A DNA stretch of 64,000 nt. It comes from JAAOIF01 sp965217125 (lineage in GTDB: Bacteria; Pseudomonadota; Gammaproteobacteria; PS1; Pseudothioglobaceae). Positions 51,911-60,362 of this stretch are shown piece by piece. Location: NCBI GenBank assembly GCA_965217125.1, contig OZ244244.1:744001-808000 (forward strand), written 5' to 3'. The translations under genes and the position numbers were made by a program. The notes under the pieces were generated by a model. The model was not told the DNA's origin, did no database searches, and worked only from the letters and a program-made list of their open reading frames with translations. Positions within the stretch are counted from its first letter, which is position 1; each line of letters starts with the position of its first letter.

Positions 51911-52151
51911 TTCGCGCTCCTATTTTTTCAATACTAATAATATTTGCTTGTTTGTGTAAGTCAAATATAACCCGATAATTCCCAACTCTTAGGCGATAAT
52001 CAAATGGATAATTTTTCATTTTTTTAACATTATGCCATTCATCTACTGGCTGAGATAATGTTGAAATAGCTTGATAAATTTGCAGTTTTTGATTTTGTGG
52101 AATTTTTCTAAAGTTTTTTTTCGCCTTATTTGTCCAACTTATCTTGTGCAT
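51894..52151 (-). CDS. RelE/ParE-superfamily toxin
   Basis: An 85-residue protein with the RelE fold pattern: WTNKAKKNFRKIPQNQKLQI at the start, YPFDYRLRVGNYRVIFDL in the middle and ISIEKIGARNERTY at the end. The RLRVGNYRVIF segment is characteristic. It probably inhibits translation by cutting mRNA at the ribosome. Upstream of the HigA-like gene, with which it overlaps. Confidence 0.85.
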   Translation of the reverse strand: MHKISWTNKAKKNFRKIPQNQKLQIYQAISTLSQPVDEWHNVKKMKNYPFDYRLRVGNYRVIFDLHKQANIISIEKIGARNERTY

Positions 52152-52215
52152 AATTTTATTATATCATAAAGTAATTTTATGTGATAAAAATGTTATAAAA
52201 ATAATCCATACAAAA

Positions 52216-52914
52216 TTATTTTTGATAAAAACACAGGTAATTAACGCTCACATCCGCCTCGAGTTTATAGCTTTTGCTGAAGGGGTTGTAGGTCATGCCA
52301 ATTATGTTTTTTAGTGATAAATCGGCTGCTCTTGCCCATTCGTCGATTTCAGCTGGTTGGATGAATTTATCCCAGTCGTGAGTGCCTTGGGGTATGAGTT
52401 TGAGGATGTATTCAGCGCCGATGATGGCAAATAAATATGATTTTATGTTGCGATTTAGGGTTGAGAAAAATACTTGACCATCGGCTTTTAGCAACTTTGC
52501 ACAGGAGCTAATAATTGAGCTGGGGTCGGGCACATGTTCTAACATTTCAAGGCAAGTAATTAGGTCAAATTGATTGCTATGCTGCTCGGCAAACTCTTCA
52601 ACTGTGATTTTTTGATAATCAATATCCAAGCCAGACTCTAATAAATGTAATTTTGCTACTTCTAAGCCTGCTTCTGCCATATCAATTCCAGTCACAATTG
52701 CGCCTTCTAATGCTAAACTTTCTGCCAAAATACCGCCACCGCAGCCGACATCGAGGATTTTTTTGCCATTGAGTGAGTCGCCGCATTTTTCTTTGATGTA
52801 GTTTAGCCGTAGTGGGTTAATGTCGTGTAGTGCCTTAAATTCAGAATTTTTATCCCACCAACGCGCAGCCAATGCTGCAAATTTATCAATCTCTTCAAAA
52901 TCTACATTAGCCAT
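52216..52914 (-). CDS. ubiG: Ubiquinone biosynthesis O-methyltransferase
   Basis: A SAM-dependent methyltransferase acting in two O-methylations of ubiquinone synthesis, 232 residues. The N-terminal FAALAARWWD, the SAM motif LDVGCGGGILAESLA, and TCLEMLEHVPDP are typical. It overlaps the 3' end of bcp by 8 bases. Confidence 0.93.
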   Translation of the reverse strand: MANVDFEEIDKFAALAARWWDKNSEFKALHDINPLRLNYIKEKCGDSLNGKKILDVGCGGGILAESLALEGAIVTGIDMAEAGLEVAKLHLLESGLDIDYQKITVEEFAEQHSNQFDLITCLEMLEHVPDPSSIISSCAKLLKADGQVFFSTLNRNIKSYLFAIIGAEYILKLIPQGTHDWDKFIQPAEIDEWARAADLSLKNIIGMTYNPFSKSYKLEADVSVNYLCFYQK

Positions 52915-53359
52915 ATTTTTTAACCTCTGCTAACACCTGTTGAGCGTGTCCTTTGACTTTGACTTTGTCCCAATGTTTGATGATGTTGCCGTTTTTATCA
53001 ATGATAAAAGTTGAGCGCACAATGCCCATATATTCGCGCCCCATAAACTTTTTGAGCTGCCAAACGCCAAATAATTCGCACAATTCTCCATCGACATCAG
53101 CAATCAGTTCAAACGGAAAATTTTGTTTGGCTTTAAATTTTTGATGTTTGTTTAAATCATCTTTTGATACGCCATAAATCACAGTATTGGCATCAATAAA
53201 GGCCTGATGATTATCGCGAAAATCTTGCCCCTCAGTGGTGCAACCTGGGGTGGCATCTTTGGGATAAAAATACAAAACAATATTACGATTATGAGTATCT
53301 GGAATGTTTATTGTTAAATCATTGGTTGCTTGGCAGGTAATTGGCTTTATTTTATTCAT
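52907..53359 (-). CDS. bcp: Thioredoxin-dependent peroxiredoxin (BCP/PrxQ)
   Basis: A 150-residue peroxidase. The peroxidatic cysteine is in PKDATPGCTTEG. The resolving cysteine usual in this family (five residues on) is replaced by Gln-Asp, so this may be a one-Cys variant with another resolving thiol. It reads FYPKDATPGCTTEGQDFRDN. It lies divergently from lepA. Confidence 0.9.
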   Translation of the reverse strand: MNKIKPITCQATNDLTINIPDTHNRNIVLYFYPKDATPGCTTEGQDFRDNHQAFIDANTVIYGVSKDDLNKHQKFKAKQNFPFELIADVDGELCELFGVWQLKKFMGREYMGIVRSTFIIDKNGNIIKHWDKVKVKGHAQQVLAEVKKYG

Positions 53360-53398
53360 TGAGAGTATAATTGTTGTTTGAAAAAATCATTTTAACAC

Positions 53399-55186
53399 AT
53401 GCAAAACATCCGTAATTTCTCAATTATCGCTCATATTGACCATGGTAAATCTACTATTGCTGACCGTTTTATTCAATTTTGCGGCGGTTTAAGTAAGCGT
53501 GAAATGTCAGCTCAAGTGTTAGATTCAATGGATATTGAGAAAGAACGCGGCATTACCATCAAAGCACAAAGTGTAACTCTTAATTATAAAGCCAAAAACG
53601 CCAAGACTTATCTGCTCAATTTTATTGACACTCCCGGTCATGTTGATTTTTCCTATGAAGTATCGCGTTCATTATCAGCCTGTGAAGGCGCGCTGCTTAT
53701 TGTCGATGCATCACAGGGGGTTGAGGCGCAAACTGTGGCTAATTGCTATACTGCACTTGATTACGGCTTAGAGGTGGTATCGGTGCTTAATAAGATTGAT
53801 TTATCTGCGGCCGAGCCTTGGCGTGTGGTTGATGAAATTGAAGATGTGATTGGGGTAGAAGCGCATGATGCGGTGCATGCAAGTGCAAAATCGGGCGTTG
53901 GTATTGAAGATATTCTTGAGCAAATTGTGGAGAAAATCTCTGCCCCAAAAGGCAATTTAGATGCGCCAATTAAAGCATTGATTATTGATTCATGGTTTGA
54001 TAATTATCTGGGCGTAGTCTCACTTATTCGCGTGATTGATGGTGAAATTAAAGCCAAAACTAAGATTAAGATTTTTTCCAATAATGCGGTGCATTTAGTT
54101 GATGAAGTTGGTATTTTTACCCCGAAACGCCGCAAAACTGAGAGCCTAAAAGCGGGTGAAGTGGGTTTTTTAATCGCCAGCATTAAAAATATTGATGGCG
54201 CGCCTGTGGGCGATACTATTACCAGCGCTCAAAACCCAGTTGGCGAACCGTTAGAAGGGTTTAAGCCAGTTCAGCCTCGAGTATTTGCGGGTTTATTTCC
54301 AGTTTTAGGCGAGGATTATGAAAAATTCCGCGATGCGTTAGCAAAGTTGCGTTTAAATGATGCGGCACTTCAATATCAGCCTGAAAATTCAGATGCGCTC
54401 GGTTTTGGCTTTCGGATTGGTTTTTTGGGCTTGTTGCATATGGAGATTGTCCAAGAGCGCTTAGAGCGTGAATATGGCCTTGATTTAATCACCACCGCAC
54501 CAACGGTAATTTATGAAATTTTAGACACTAAGGGCAATATTCATAAAGTCGATAGCCCCTCTAAAATGCCAGCAGAGCAATCGATTGCTGAATTTAGAGA
54601 GCCTATTATTACTGCCAATATTTTGCTTACTGACGAGTATGTTGGCAATGTGATTAGCTTATGTGTTGCCAGGCGTGGTGTGCAAAAAAATATTCAATAT
54701 ATGGGTCGTCAAGTCGCATTAACTTATGAATTGCCACTGAATGAAGTGGTATTAGATTTCTTTGACCGACTTAAATCAGTCTCCCGCGGTTTTGCCTCAA
54801 TGGACTACCAGTTTGAGCGTTATCAACAATCTGAGCTTATCCGCCTTGATATTATGATTAATGGCGAAACAGTTGATGCCTTAGCGCTGATTATTCATCG
54901 ACAAGATTCAGTGCGTAAGGGCAGAGAAATTGCTGAAAAAATGAAAGAGCTTATCCCCCGACAAATGTTTGATGTAGCAATCCAAGCCTGCATCGGCGCT
55001 AAAATTATTTCACGCACCAATGTCAAAGCCTTGCGTAAAAATGTAACCGCCAAATGCTATGGCGGCGATGCCTCGCGTAAGCGCAAACTATTAGAAAAGC
55101 AAAAAAGAGGCAAAAAACGCATGCGCAGCGTAGGCAAAGTAAATATTCCACAAGAGGCATTTTTGGCTGTGTTGCATATTGATTAA
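53399..55186 (+). CDS. lepA: Elongation factor 4
   Basis: A translational GTPase (LepA/EF4), 595 residues. The G1 motif AHIDHGKSTIADRF and NFIDTPGHVDFSYEV are clear, and the C-terminal LepA domain with KKRMRSVGKVNIPQEAFLAVL is complete. In E. coli it is followed by lepB; here a predicted nuclease-like gene follows. Confidence 0.97.
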   Translation: MQNIRNFSIIAHIDHGKSTIADRFIQFCGGLSKREMSAQVLDSMDIEKERGITIKAQSVTLNYKAKNAKTYLLNFIDTPGHVDFSYEVSRSLSACEGALLIVDASQGVEAQTVANCYTALDYGLEVVSVLNKIDLSAAEPWRVVDEIEDVIGVEAHDAVHASAKSGVGIEDILEQIVEKISAPKGNLDAPIKALIIDSWFDNYLGVVSLIRVIDGEIKAKTKIKIFSNNAVHLVDEVGIFTPKRRKTESLKAGEVGFLIASIKNIDGAPVGDTITSAQNPVGEPLEGFKPVQPRVFAGLFPVLGEDYEKFRDALAKLRLNDAALQYQPENSDALGFGFRIGFLGLLHMEIVQERLEREYGLDLITTAPTVIYEILDTKGNIHKVDSPSKMPAEQSIAEFREPIITANILLTDEYVGNVISLCVARRGVQKNIQYMGRQVALTYELPLNEVVLDFFDRLKSVSRGFASMDYQFERYQQSELIRLDIMINGETVDALALIIHRQDSVRKGREIAEKMKELIPRQMFDVAIQACIGAKIISRTNVKALRKNVTAKCYGGDASRKRKLLEKQKRGKKRMRSVGKVNIPQEAFLAVLHID

Positions 55187-55222
55187 TATGTTATTCAGGT
55201 TTTGAAATATAGGAATATAGAT

Positions 55223-56254
55223 ATGAAAATAGAAATAGGAGAGTCATTAGTTTATAGTTTTTTAAGGCATAAAAAACAATGTTTAGTTGCTCAAACTAAT
55301 TGGAAATCATCGAATAATTGGCATGTTTCAAAATCAGCAAAAACAGCTGCCAAACAAGCATTTGAGCGTATCAATCAACATTCTGAGTTTAAAGGTATTT
55401 TTAAATCTGCTTTCAAACAAACACTTAAACAAGCAGAAATTGATGTATTAGGTATTGATGCAAAGCAGCATGTTTATGCCTTTGAAGTAGCTTTCCATGA
55501 AAATGGCTTGCAATATGGCGGGAAAATTGAAACGCGAGACCGAGTATTTAAAAAACTTCTCAGGGCTTATATTGTGTTGAAATATTATTTTCCAAAACAT
55601 CATCATGTTATTGCTTTTTGTTCGCCAAAAATCAACCCAGCGACTGAGAAACATATCAAAAATTATTTTGAGATTTTACAGAAAGGTTTTCAATCTGATG
55701 AAGTTACATTTGAATATTATGCTAATGCAGAATTTACGACTGAAATTGTTAAAAAAGTGACAGAGAGAACTACGGATGAAGCTGATAGCAGTGAGTTATT
55801 TGCACGAGCGGTTAAATTATTGCACATCTCAAGTAAATTTAAAACGCAACAAGTAAGAACGGTAAATAACAATCAAACTAACGCTACTAAAATTGATATG
55901 AACACTCATCCTATAGATGTAAATGGGATTAGCATTCCAACCCATCCTGAAACTAATGAAATTTTTCAAAATTATATTAAACGCATAATGCACTTATTAT
56001 TTGATAATAGTCTTTTAACAGAAGATGAAATTTTAAATTTACAAAATACTGAATATTGTAAGAATACTTTTAATTTACAGTTCCCAATGCTTGTGAAGAC
56101 TGACGGGAATTTTAAAAGAAAACGATATTGGACGAAGGTAACTTTTAATGATAGTCAATTTTATGTTTGTAGCCAATGGTGGCGGACTCACTTTCCAACA
56201 TATCAGGTGCATATAATAAATTGGCTGGATAATTTACAAGCACACAATCACTAA
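55223..56254 (+). CDS. Unknown protein with possible PD-(D/E)xK nuclease-like core
   Basis: A 343-residue protein from the ATG at 55223 (AGGA lies about 9 bases upstream); a TTG at 55202 is an alternative. Residues about 55-110 read AEIDVLGIDAKQHVYAFEVAFHENGL, an alternating beta pattern with an acidic D followed by E-x-A, similar to PD-(D/E)xK nucleases but without the lysine. The middle has KKLLRAYIVLKYYFPKHHHVIAFCSP. The C-terminal third contains a second domain (RKRYWTKVTFNDSQFYVCSQWW). I do not recognise the family. It sits 36 bases after lepA, in an otherwise housekeeping region, and may be a nuclease of a defence or mobile element. Confidence 0.55.
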   Translation: MKIEIGESLVYSFLRHKKQCLVAQTNWKSSNNWHVSKSAKTAAKQAFERINQHSEFKGIFKSAFKQTLKQAEIDVLGIDAKQHVYAFEVAFHENGLQYGGKIETRDRVFKKLLRAYIVLKYYFPKHHHVIAFCSPKINPATEKHIKNYFEILQKGFQSDEVTFEYYANAEFTTEIVKKVTERTTDEADSSELFARAVKLLHISSKFKTQQVRTVNNNQTNATKIDMNTHPIDVNGISIPTHPETNEIFQNYIKRIMHLLFDNSLLTEDEILNLQNTEYCKNTFNLQFPMLVKTDGNFKRKRYWTKVTFNDSQFYVCSQWWRTHFPTYQVHIINWLDNLQAHNH

Positions 56255-56261
56255 AAAACGA

Positions 56262-57053
56262 TTAACTCAACAGCCGTTCCAACACAAATTTAGAACCAAA
56301 ATAAGCAATAAGCAACAGCCCAAAACCTACTTGTATTGCGGTAATAGCTTGGCTGCTACGCCAGCCGAATAGTTTTCTGCCAAAAATCAATATGGCAAAA
56401 ATAATCCAGGCAATTAATGACAAGAGCGTTTTATGTGCTAAATGTTGTGCAAAAAAATCATCAATAAAAATAAAGCCAGTTATTAGCGATAATGTCAATA
56501 AATAAAAACCAACGCTTACACTTTGGAATAGTAAATCTTCCATAGTTTGTAGTGGGGCTAATTTGTTGATAAAACCGCCTATATTATGTGCTTGCAAGTG
56601 TTTTTGCTGAATTTTTAACAATATTGATTGGCATACGGCTAATGCCAGTAAGGCGTAGGCAATAATTGACAAAAATACATGTGAGGCTAAATTCAGCGGC
56701 ACAACTTTAGTGGTGGTGTCTGGGAATAACAAGCTAAAAATAAGCGTTACCGCGACCAATGGGTAGACCAAAATACCCAAGGCATGCACGGGTTTAGAAA
56801 ATGACGATAAGAACAACAAAATCGCAATTAACCAAGCAACAAAAGTGGCACTATTAGCCAATCCGAACACGATAGCGTTATTATTCCAAAAATCAGCAAA
56901 GGTGAGTGCTTGCACAATAATGGCAAAACTTATTAAAAGCGATGTAGTTTGTTGGTGAGTGTGGCTGATTTCATTTTTAGTAAAATAGCGTGCTAACAAA
57001 AGCGCAGCAAGCAAATAAGCGGTAATGGCAAGGTAAGATAAAAGCATAGTCAA
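56262..57053 (-). CDS. ypjD: Cytochrome c assembly-like membrane protein YpjD
   Basis: A 263-residue inner-membrane protein with about eight hydrophobic segments and a HemX/CcsA-like core (NLASHVFLSIIAYALLALAV, HKTLLSLIAWIIFA). YpjD is divergent from ffh in many gammaproteobacteria, as here. Its function is not settled, but it is grouped with cytochrome c assembly proteins. Confidence 0.85.
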   Translation of the reverse strand: MTMLLSYLAITAYLLAALLLARYFTKNEISHTHQQTTSLLISFAIIVQALTFADFWNNNAIVFGLANSATFVAWLIAILLFLSSFSKPVHALGILVYPLVAVTLIFSLLFPDTTTKVVPLNLASHVFLSIIAYALLALAVCQSILLKIQQKHLQAHNIGGFINKLAPLQTMEDLLFQSVSVGFYLLTLSLITGFIFIDDFFAQHLAHKTLLSLIAWIIFAILIFGRKLFGWRSSQAITAIQVGFGLLLIAYFGSKFVLERLLS

Positions 57054-57110
57054 CTATGGTTAATATAAAAACACTATAATACGATATTTTTTAACCCATA
57101 ATCACTAAAA

Positions 57111-58520
57111 ATGTTTGATAATTTAAGTAATAGACTTTCCAATAGTTTTAAAGTTTTACAAGGTAAAAACAAATTTTCTGAATCCAATATAAAACAGGCA
57201 ATTCGTGAGGTGCGCAGGGCATTATTAGAGGCTGATGTTGCGCTGGATGTTATTAAGGCTTTTATTGGGCAGGTTGAAAGCAAGGCACTTGGGCTTAAAG
57301 TTGGCGAAGGGCTAAATCCATCGCAAGCCTTTATTAAATTAGTTGAAACTGAACTGACACAAATTATCGGCGTTGAGAATAAATCTCTAAATTTTAAAAC
57401 TCAGCCGCCAGCGGTGGTTATGGTAGCAGGCTTGCAGGGTGCTGGTAAAACCACATCGATTGCTAAATTAGCACATTATCTCAAAACCCGAGAAAATAAA
57501 AAAGTATTGCTGGTCAGTGCCGATGTGTATCGCCCAGCGGCAATCGAGCAATTAGAAATATTGGCACAGCAAGTTGCGGTTGATTTTTATCCATCGAGCG
57601 TTAATGACAAACCAGAAAAGATTGTCGCCAGAGCTAAAAAACACGCACAAAAGCATTTTTTCGATGTGTTATTGATAGACACCGCAGGTCGCTTGCACAT
57701 TGATAATCAAATGATGAGCGAGATTAAAATCTTGCAAAACAAAATCAATCCAATCGAAACTTTGTTTGTAGTTGATGCAATGACGGGTCAAGATGCAGCC
57801 CACACTGCCAAAGCCTTTGCCGATGCCTTGCCATTAACTGGCGTTATTTTGACCAAAACTGATGGTGATGCGCGTGGCGGTGCGGCGCTTTCGGTGCGCT
57901 ATATTACCGGCAAGCCGATTAAGTTTTTAGGTGTTGGCGAAAAGACTGATGCGCTCGAGCCTTTTCATCCGGAGCGTGTGGTATCGCGCCTGCTTGGTAT
58001 GGGCGATGTGCTTTCTTTGGTCGAGGAAATTTCACGCAAAGTTGATAATAAAAAGGCGGAAAAATCTGCCAAGAAAATGCTTAAAGGTCGTTTCGATTTA
58101 TTTGATATGCGTGAACAACTGTTACAAATGGAGCAAATGGGCGGCATGGAAGCCCTAATGGACAAACTGCCGGGCATGGGGAAAATACCCGACAGCGTTA
58201 AAAATCAAATAATGGGCAGTATGGAAACTAAGAAAATGGTGGCTATTATTAACTCCATGACCTTCAAAGAGCGCAGTTATGTCAAACTAATTAAAGGCTC
58301 TAGAAAAAACCGCATTGCCAGAGGCTCAGGCACAAGCCCTCAAGATGTCAATAAACTACTTAAACAGTTCGAGAAAATGCAAAAACAAATGAAAAAAATG
58401 GGCGGCGGTAAAATGCAAAAAATGATGGCAAAAATGGCAACTATGCAAGGCGGAGAAGGCGGCATGCCCGACTTTTCAAAAATGAAATTACCGTCTGCTG
58501 GCAGTAAGTTCCCATTTTAA
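57111..58520 (+). CDS. ffh: Signal recognition particle protein Ffh
   Basis: The SRP54 GTPase, 469 residues. The N-terminal NG domain has AGLQGAGKTTSIAKLA, DTAGRLHID and TKTDGDARGGAAL; the methionine-rich M domain is at the C terminus (MEQMGGMEALMDKLPGMG). It binds 4.5S RNA, whose gene is not in this window. Length is normal. Confidence 0.97.
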   Translation: MFDNLSNRLSNSFKVLQGKNKFSESNIKQAIREVRRALLEADVALDVIKAFIGQVESKALGLKVGEGLNPSQAFIKLVETELTQIIGVENKSLNFKTQPPAVVMVAGLQGAGKTTSIAKLAHYLKTRENKKVLLVSADVYRPAAIEQLEILAQQVAVDFYPSSVNDKPEKIVARAKKHAQKHFFDVLLIDTAGRLHIDNQMMSEIKILQNKINPIETLFVVDAMTGQDAAHTAKAFADALPLTGVILTKTDGDARGGAALSVRYITGKPIKFLGVGEKTDALEPFHPERVVSRLLGMGDVLSLVEEISRKVDNKKAEKSAKKMLKGRFDLFDMREQLLQMEQMGGMEALMDKLPGMGKIPDSVKNQIMGSMETKKMVAIINSMTFKERSYVKLIKGSRKNRIARGSGTSPQDVNKLLKQFEKMQKQMKKMGGGKMQKMMAKMATMQGGEGGMPDFSKMKLPSAGSKFPF

Positions 58521-58530
58521 AAACCAAATA

Positions 58531-58595
58531 TCACATTAACACCTACACCATAAAATAAATCCGTTGAATGACCAACGCTCAGGTGCAGTGATTTA
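58531..58595 (-). other. attC-like imperfect palindrome after LysE gene
   Basis: Read on the minus strand, the LysE stop is followed by AAATCACTGCACCTGAGCG, a spacer, and AGGTGTTAATGTGATATTT. ATCAC and CACCT arms pair with AGGTG and GTGAT with internal bulges. The left half is nearly the same as the sequence after the mini-ORF at 59792 (AAATCACTACACCTGACCG), which also carries an RYYYAAC box. The outer boxes here are degenerate. It may also act as a terminator for LysE. Confidence 0.45.
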
Positions 58596-59195
58596 TTAGA
58601 AAAATACCAAACTAAATGCAATCATCCACATGACACAACCGATAATAAACTCAAGTATTTTCCAAGCCATCGGCTTTTTGAAGATAGGTGCTAAAAATCT
58701 AGCTGCATAGCCTAGCGTAAAGAAAAGTATAAATGATGCAGATGATGCTCCCAAAGCGAACTGATATTTTTCATTCGGATATTGTGTAGAGATAGAACCA
58801 AGTAACACAAATGTGTCTAAATAAACATGAGGATTTAACCATGTAAGAGTTAGACATGTCAAAACAGCTGCGGTAAGTGATGTTTTTGATAACTCGCCTG
58901 CAGTAAGTGTATCATTGCTTTTGATGGCTGCCCAAAAACTATTAGCCCCGTAGAAAAATAGAAAAATCGCCCCTCCATACCTAGCAATCAGCTCTACAAC
59001 TGGTAATTTGTTGGCTATAAGAGAAAACCAAAACACGCCAAAATTGATGAGTAGGGCATCAGAAAATGCACAAATTAAACATAAAATAAAAACATGCTCT
59101 TGCCGTAAACCTTGCTTGAGAATAAATGCATTTTGTGCCCCAATCACTACCATTAAACTTAAGCCAAAAACCATGCCAGAAACAAAACCCGTCAT
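58596..59195 (-). CDS. LysE/ArgO-family amino-acid exporter
   Basis: A 199-residue inner-membrane protein with about six hydrophobic segments, the LysE signature VVIGAQNAFILKQGL near residue 16 and LTLTWLNPHVYLDTF near residue 116. It probably exports basic amino acids (ArgO-like, by length and motifs), though the exact substrate is not deducible. It ends in an attC-like palindrome and heads a run of small minus-strand genes that looks like a cassette array. The start follows AAAGGAGCTGGTTT. Confidence 0.85.
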   Translation of the reverse strand: MTGFVSGMVFGLSLMVVIGAQNAFILKQGLRQEHVFILCLICAFSDALLINFGVFWFSLIANKLPVVELIARYGGAIFLFFYGANSFWAAIKSNDTLTAGELSKTSLTAAVLTCLTLTWLNPHVYLDTFVLLGSISTQYPNEKYQFALGASSASFILFFTLGYAARFLAPIFKKPMAWKILEFIIGCVMWMIAFSLVFF

Positions 59196-59255
59196 AAACC
59201 AGCTCCTTTTATAGAAGCTATAGGTTGGAGCAATTCTGTTCTAACTGCCTTAGTT

Positions 59256-59477
59256 TCACACAGGTACAGCAATTTTTTCTTCTTGATAAATACTTCCAGC
59301 TAATTCTATTGCATCTTTAGGATTAAATTCTAATGCCTCGCCCAAAGTAACTTTTAATGTTTCTTGCAGATTTTTTATATTATTTTCTTGGCAATTTACA
59401 CCAGATATTTCCTCAATCCAGCCCATATAACTATCACCATCTTTTTTAATAATTGCAGTGCATTGATTGCTTTGCAT
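59256..59477 (-). CDS. HicB-like antitoxin, orphan
   Basis: A 73-residue HicB-family protein (TAIIKKDGDSYMGWIEEISGVNCQENN, then LQETLKVTLGEALEF). No complete HicA toxin is beside it. Downstream, before the LysE start, only a short frame follows (VKLRQLEQNCSNL from an overlapping GTG), which could be a remnant of a HicA N terminus, but this is weak. It resembles orphan HicB genes carried in mobile cassettes. Confidence 0.75.
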   Translation of the reverse strand: MQSNQCTAIIKKDGDSYMGWIEEISGVNCQENNIKNLQETLKVTLGEALEFNPKDAIELAGSIYQEEKIAVPV

Positions 59478-59791
59478 AACATTGCCCTTTGTTAAAAATT
59501 TTAATTTTACGCTTTATAGTTTGTTATTGTTGTAATTGTTCTTCCTCTAAGTTGTTTGTGCGGTTGGTAATGCGACTTCAGTCGCATCTATGCTTGTATT
59601 GAGGCGATTTTGGCCACTTCCACATTGAGGTGCCATTAGATTTGTTTGTGGAGGTAAAAAAAGCAGAGCAAGAGCAGAGTAGGGTGCAACCACAGGCAGG
59701 CTACGTACCCCAGTGAAATGTGGGAACCGCAGTATCTGGGCTCTCTTCCAATGGCAAAAGGACACGATTAGCGGTCAGGTGTAGTGATTTG
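59478..59791. other. Gene-free stretch with hairpin and attC-like half site
   Basis: About 310 bases without a gene that I can support. It contains a perfect hairpin TGCGACT-TC-AGTCGCA at 59571-59586, a more GC-rich block (59690-59760) unlike its surroundings, and at its right end the attC-like half site that follows the 36-residue ORF. A 72-codon open frame on the minus strand (59547-59765) has no recognisable product and overlaps the hairpin; I do not call it a gene. Confidence 0.5.
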
Positions 59792-59902
59792 TTAGGTGGT
59801 TGGATGATTTTTTGTAGAATGTGGCTTATGCAAAATAGCCATCATTAATAATGCAAATCCAAAAATACCAACAAGTAGTAAAGCAAAAGCATATCCACTC
59901 AT
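59792..59902 (-). CDS. 36-residue single-span membrane protein
   Basis: Starts at an ATG at 59902 after GGAGGTTTGAA, a strong ribosome-binding site. The product (MSGYAFALLLVGIFGFALLM at its start) has one hydrophobic helix at about residues 4-24 and a polar tail KPHSTKNHPTT. The stop codon TAA is inside an RYYYAAC box (ACCTAAC, 59797-59791), the hallmark of integron gene cassettes. It is directly downstream of another small membrane frame whose stop overlaps this ribosome-binding site. Function unknown. Confidence 0.6.
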   Translation of the reverse strand: MSGYAFALLLVGIFGFALLMMAILHKPHSTKNHPTT

Positions 59903-59903
59903 T

Positions 59904-59993
59904 TCAAACCTCCTTACCATCTAATAAATAACCCGCAAAAAAGAAAAATAACACTAATGTTATTCCGCCAAATGCTAAATATGTGTGTTTTAT
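59904..59993 (-). pseudogene. 29-residue membrane ORF without a standard start
   Basis: On the minus strand the codons from ATA (59993) to TGA (59904) read a plausible single-span protein (KHTYLAFGGITLVLFFFFAG, then YLLDGKEV). There is no ATG, GTG or TTG at the expected start; an ATG-to-ATA change would explain this. Its stop overlaps the ribosome-binding site of the 36-residue ORF, so the two were probably made as a pair. It lies just after the GIY-YIG gene. Confidence 0.4.
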
Positions 59994-60211
59994 GACTCTG
60001 TAGGCTTGCCTTTTGCTCTTTGCTCTGCTTCCCATTGAAAGGCTGCTGGACGAGTAGTGCGGTTTCCTACTTGTTTAATGTGAACTGTTTTACCTTTATA
60101 TGTTCGCTGATGTTCAGATTCACGCCTTTGTAAATCATTAGTAATACCTGTATGTAAAATTGTATTACCATCCTTTAGATGGTATTTATAAGTATCTCTA
60201 TTAGTTGGCAC
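59990..60211 (-). CDS. Small GIY-YIG-type nuclease-fold protein
   Basis: A 73-residue protein from a GTG start at 60211 with AGGAGG six bases upstream. It reads YKYHLKDGNTILHTGITNDLQRRESEHQ, the compact GIY-YIG core in which HTGIT corresponds to YIGIT, with the arginine and glutamate-containing helix that follows. Such mini-proteins of unknown role are common in integron cassettes and mobile regions. Nuclease activity is uncertain, since the first motif (GIY) is diverged to YHL. Confidence 0.7.
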   Translation of the reverse strand: MPTNRDTYKYHLKDGNTILHTGITNDLQRRESEHQRTYKGKTVHIKQVGNRTTRPAAFQWEAEQRAKGKPTES

Positions 60212-60314
60212 AATTAACCTCCTTCTATAATTTTAGAAACATCAAAACAATATTTAAAAATATTATCTTTTTGACTATTGTTTTTGAGTAAAAATTCTAA
60301 TTTAATCATACACT

Positions 60315-60362
60315 GTTTTTAATGTTCGAATTAAGCGGCCGCGCTTGAATGGCTTGTTAGGC
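60315..60362 (-). other. attC-like site after the VOC gene
   Basis: On the minus strand, GCCTAACAAGCC, then ATTCAAGCG-CGGC-CGCTTAAT and TTCGAACATT follow the VOC gene. GCCTAAC is a perfect RYYYAAC box with the VOC stop codon (TAA) inside it, and the AAGCG/CGCTT stem is in the expected position. The second GTTRRRY box is degenerate. This arrangement is typical of a gene cassette end. Confidence 0.6.

Noticed and set aside
59547..59765. 72-codon minus-strand open frame in the cassette region
   Set aside because: No family resemblance, odd composition, covers a hairpin and a GC-richer block; no ribosome-binding site that I can see.
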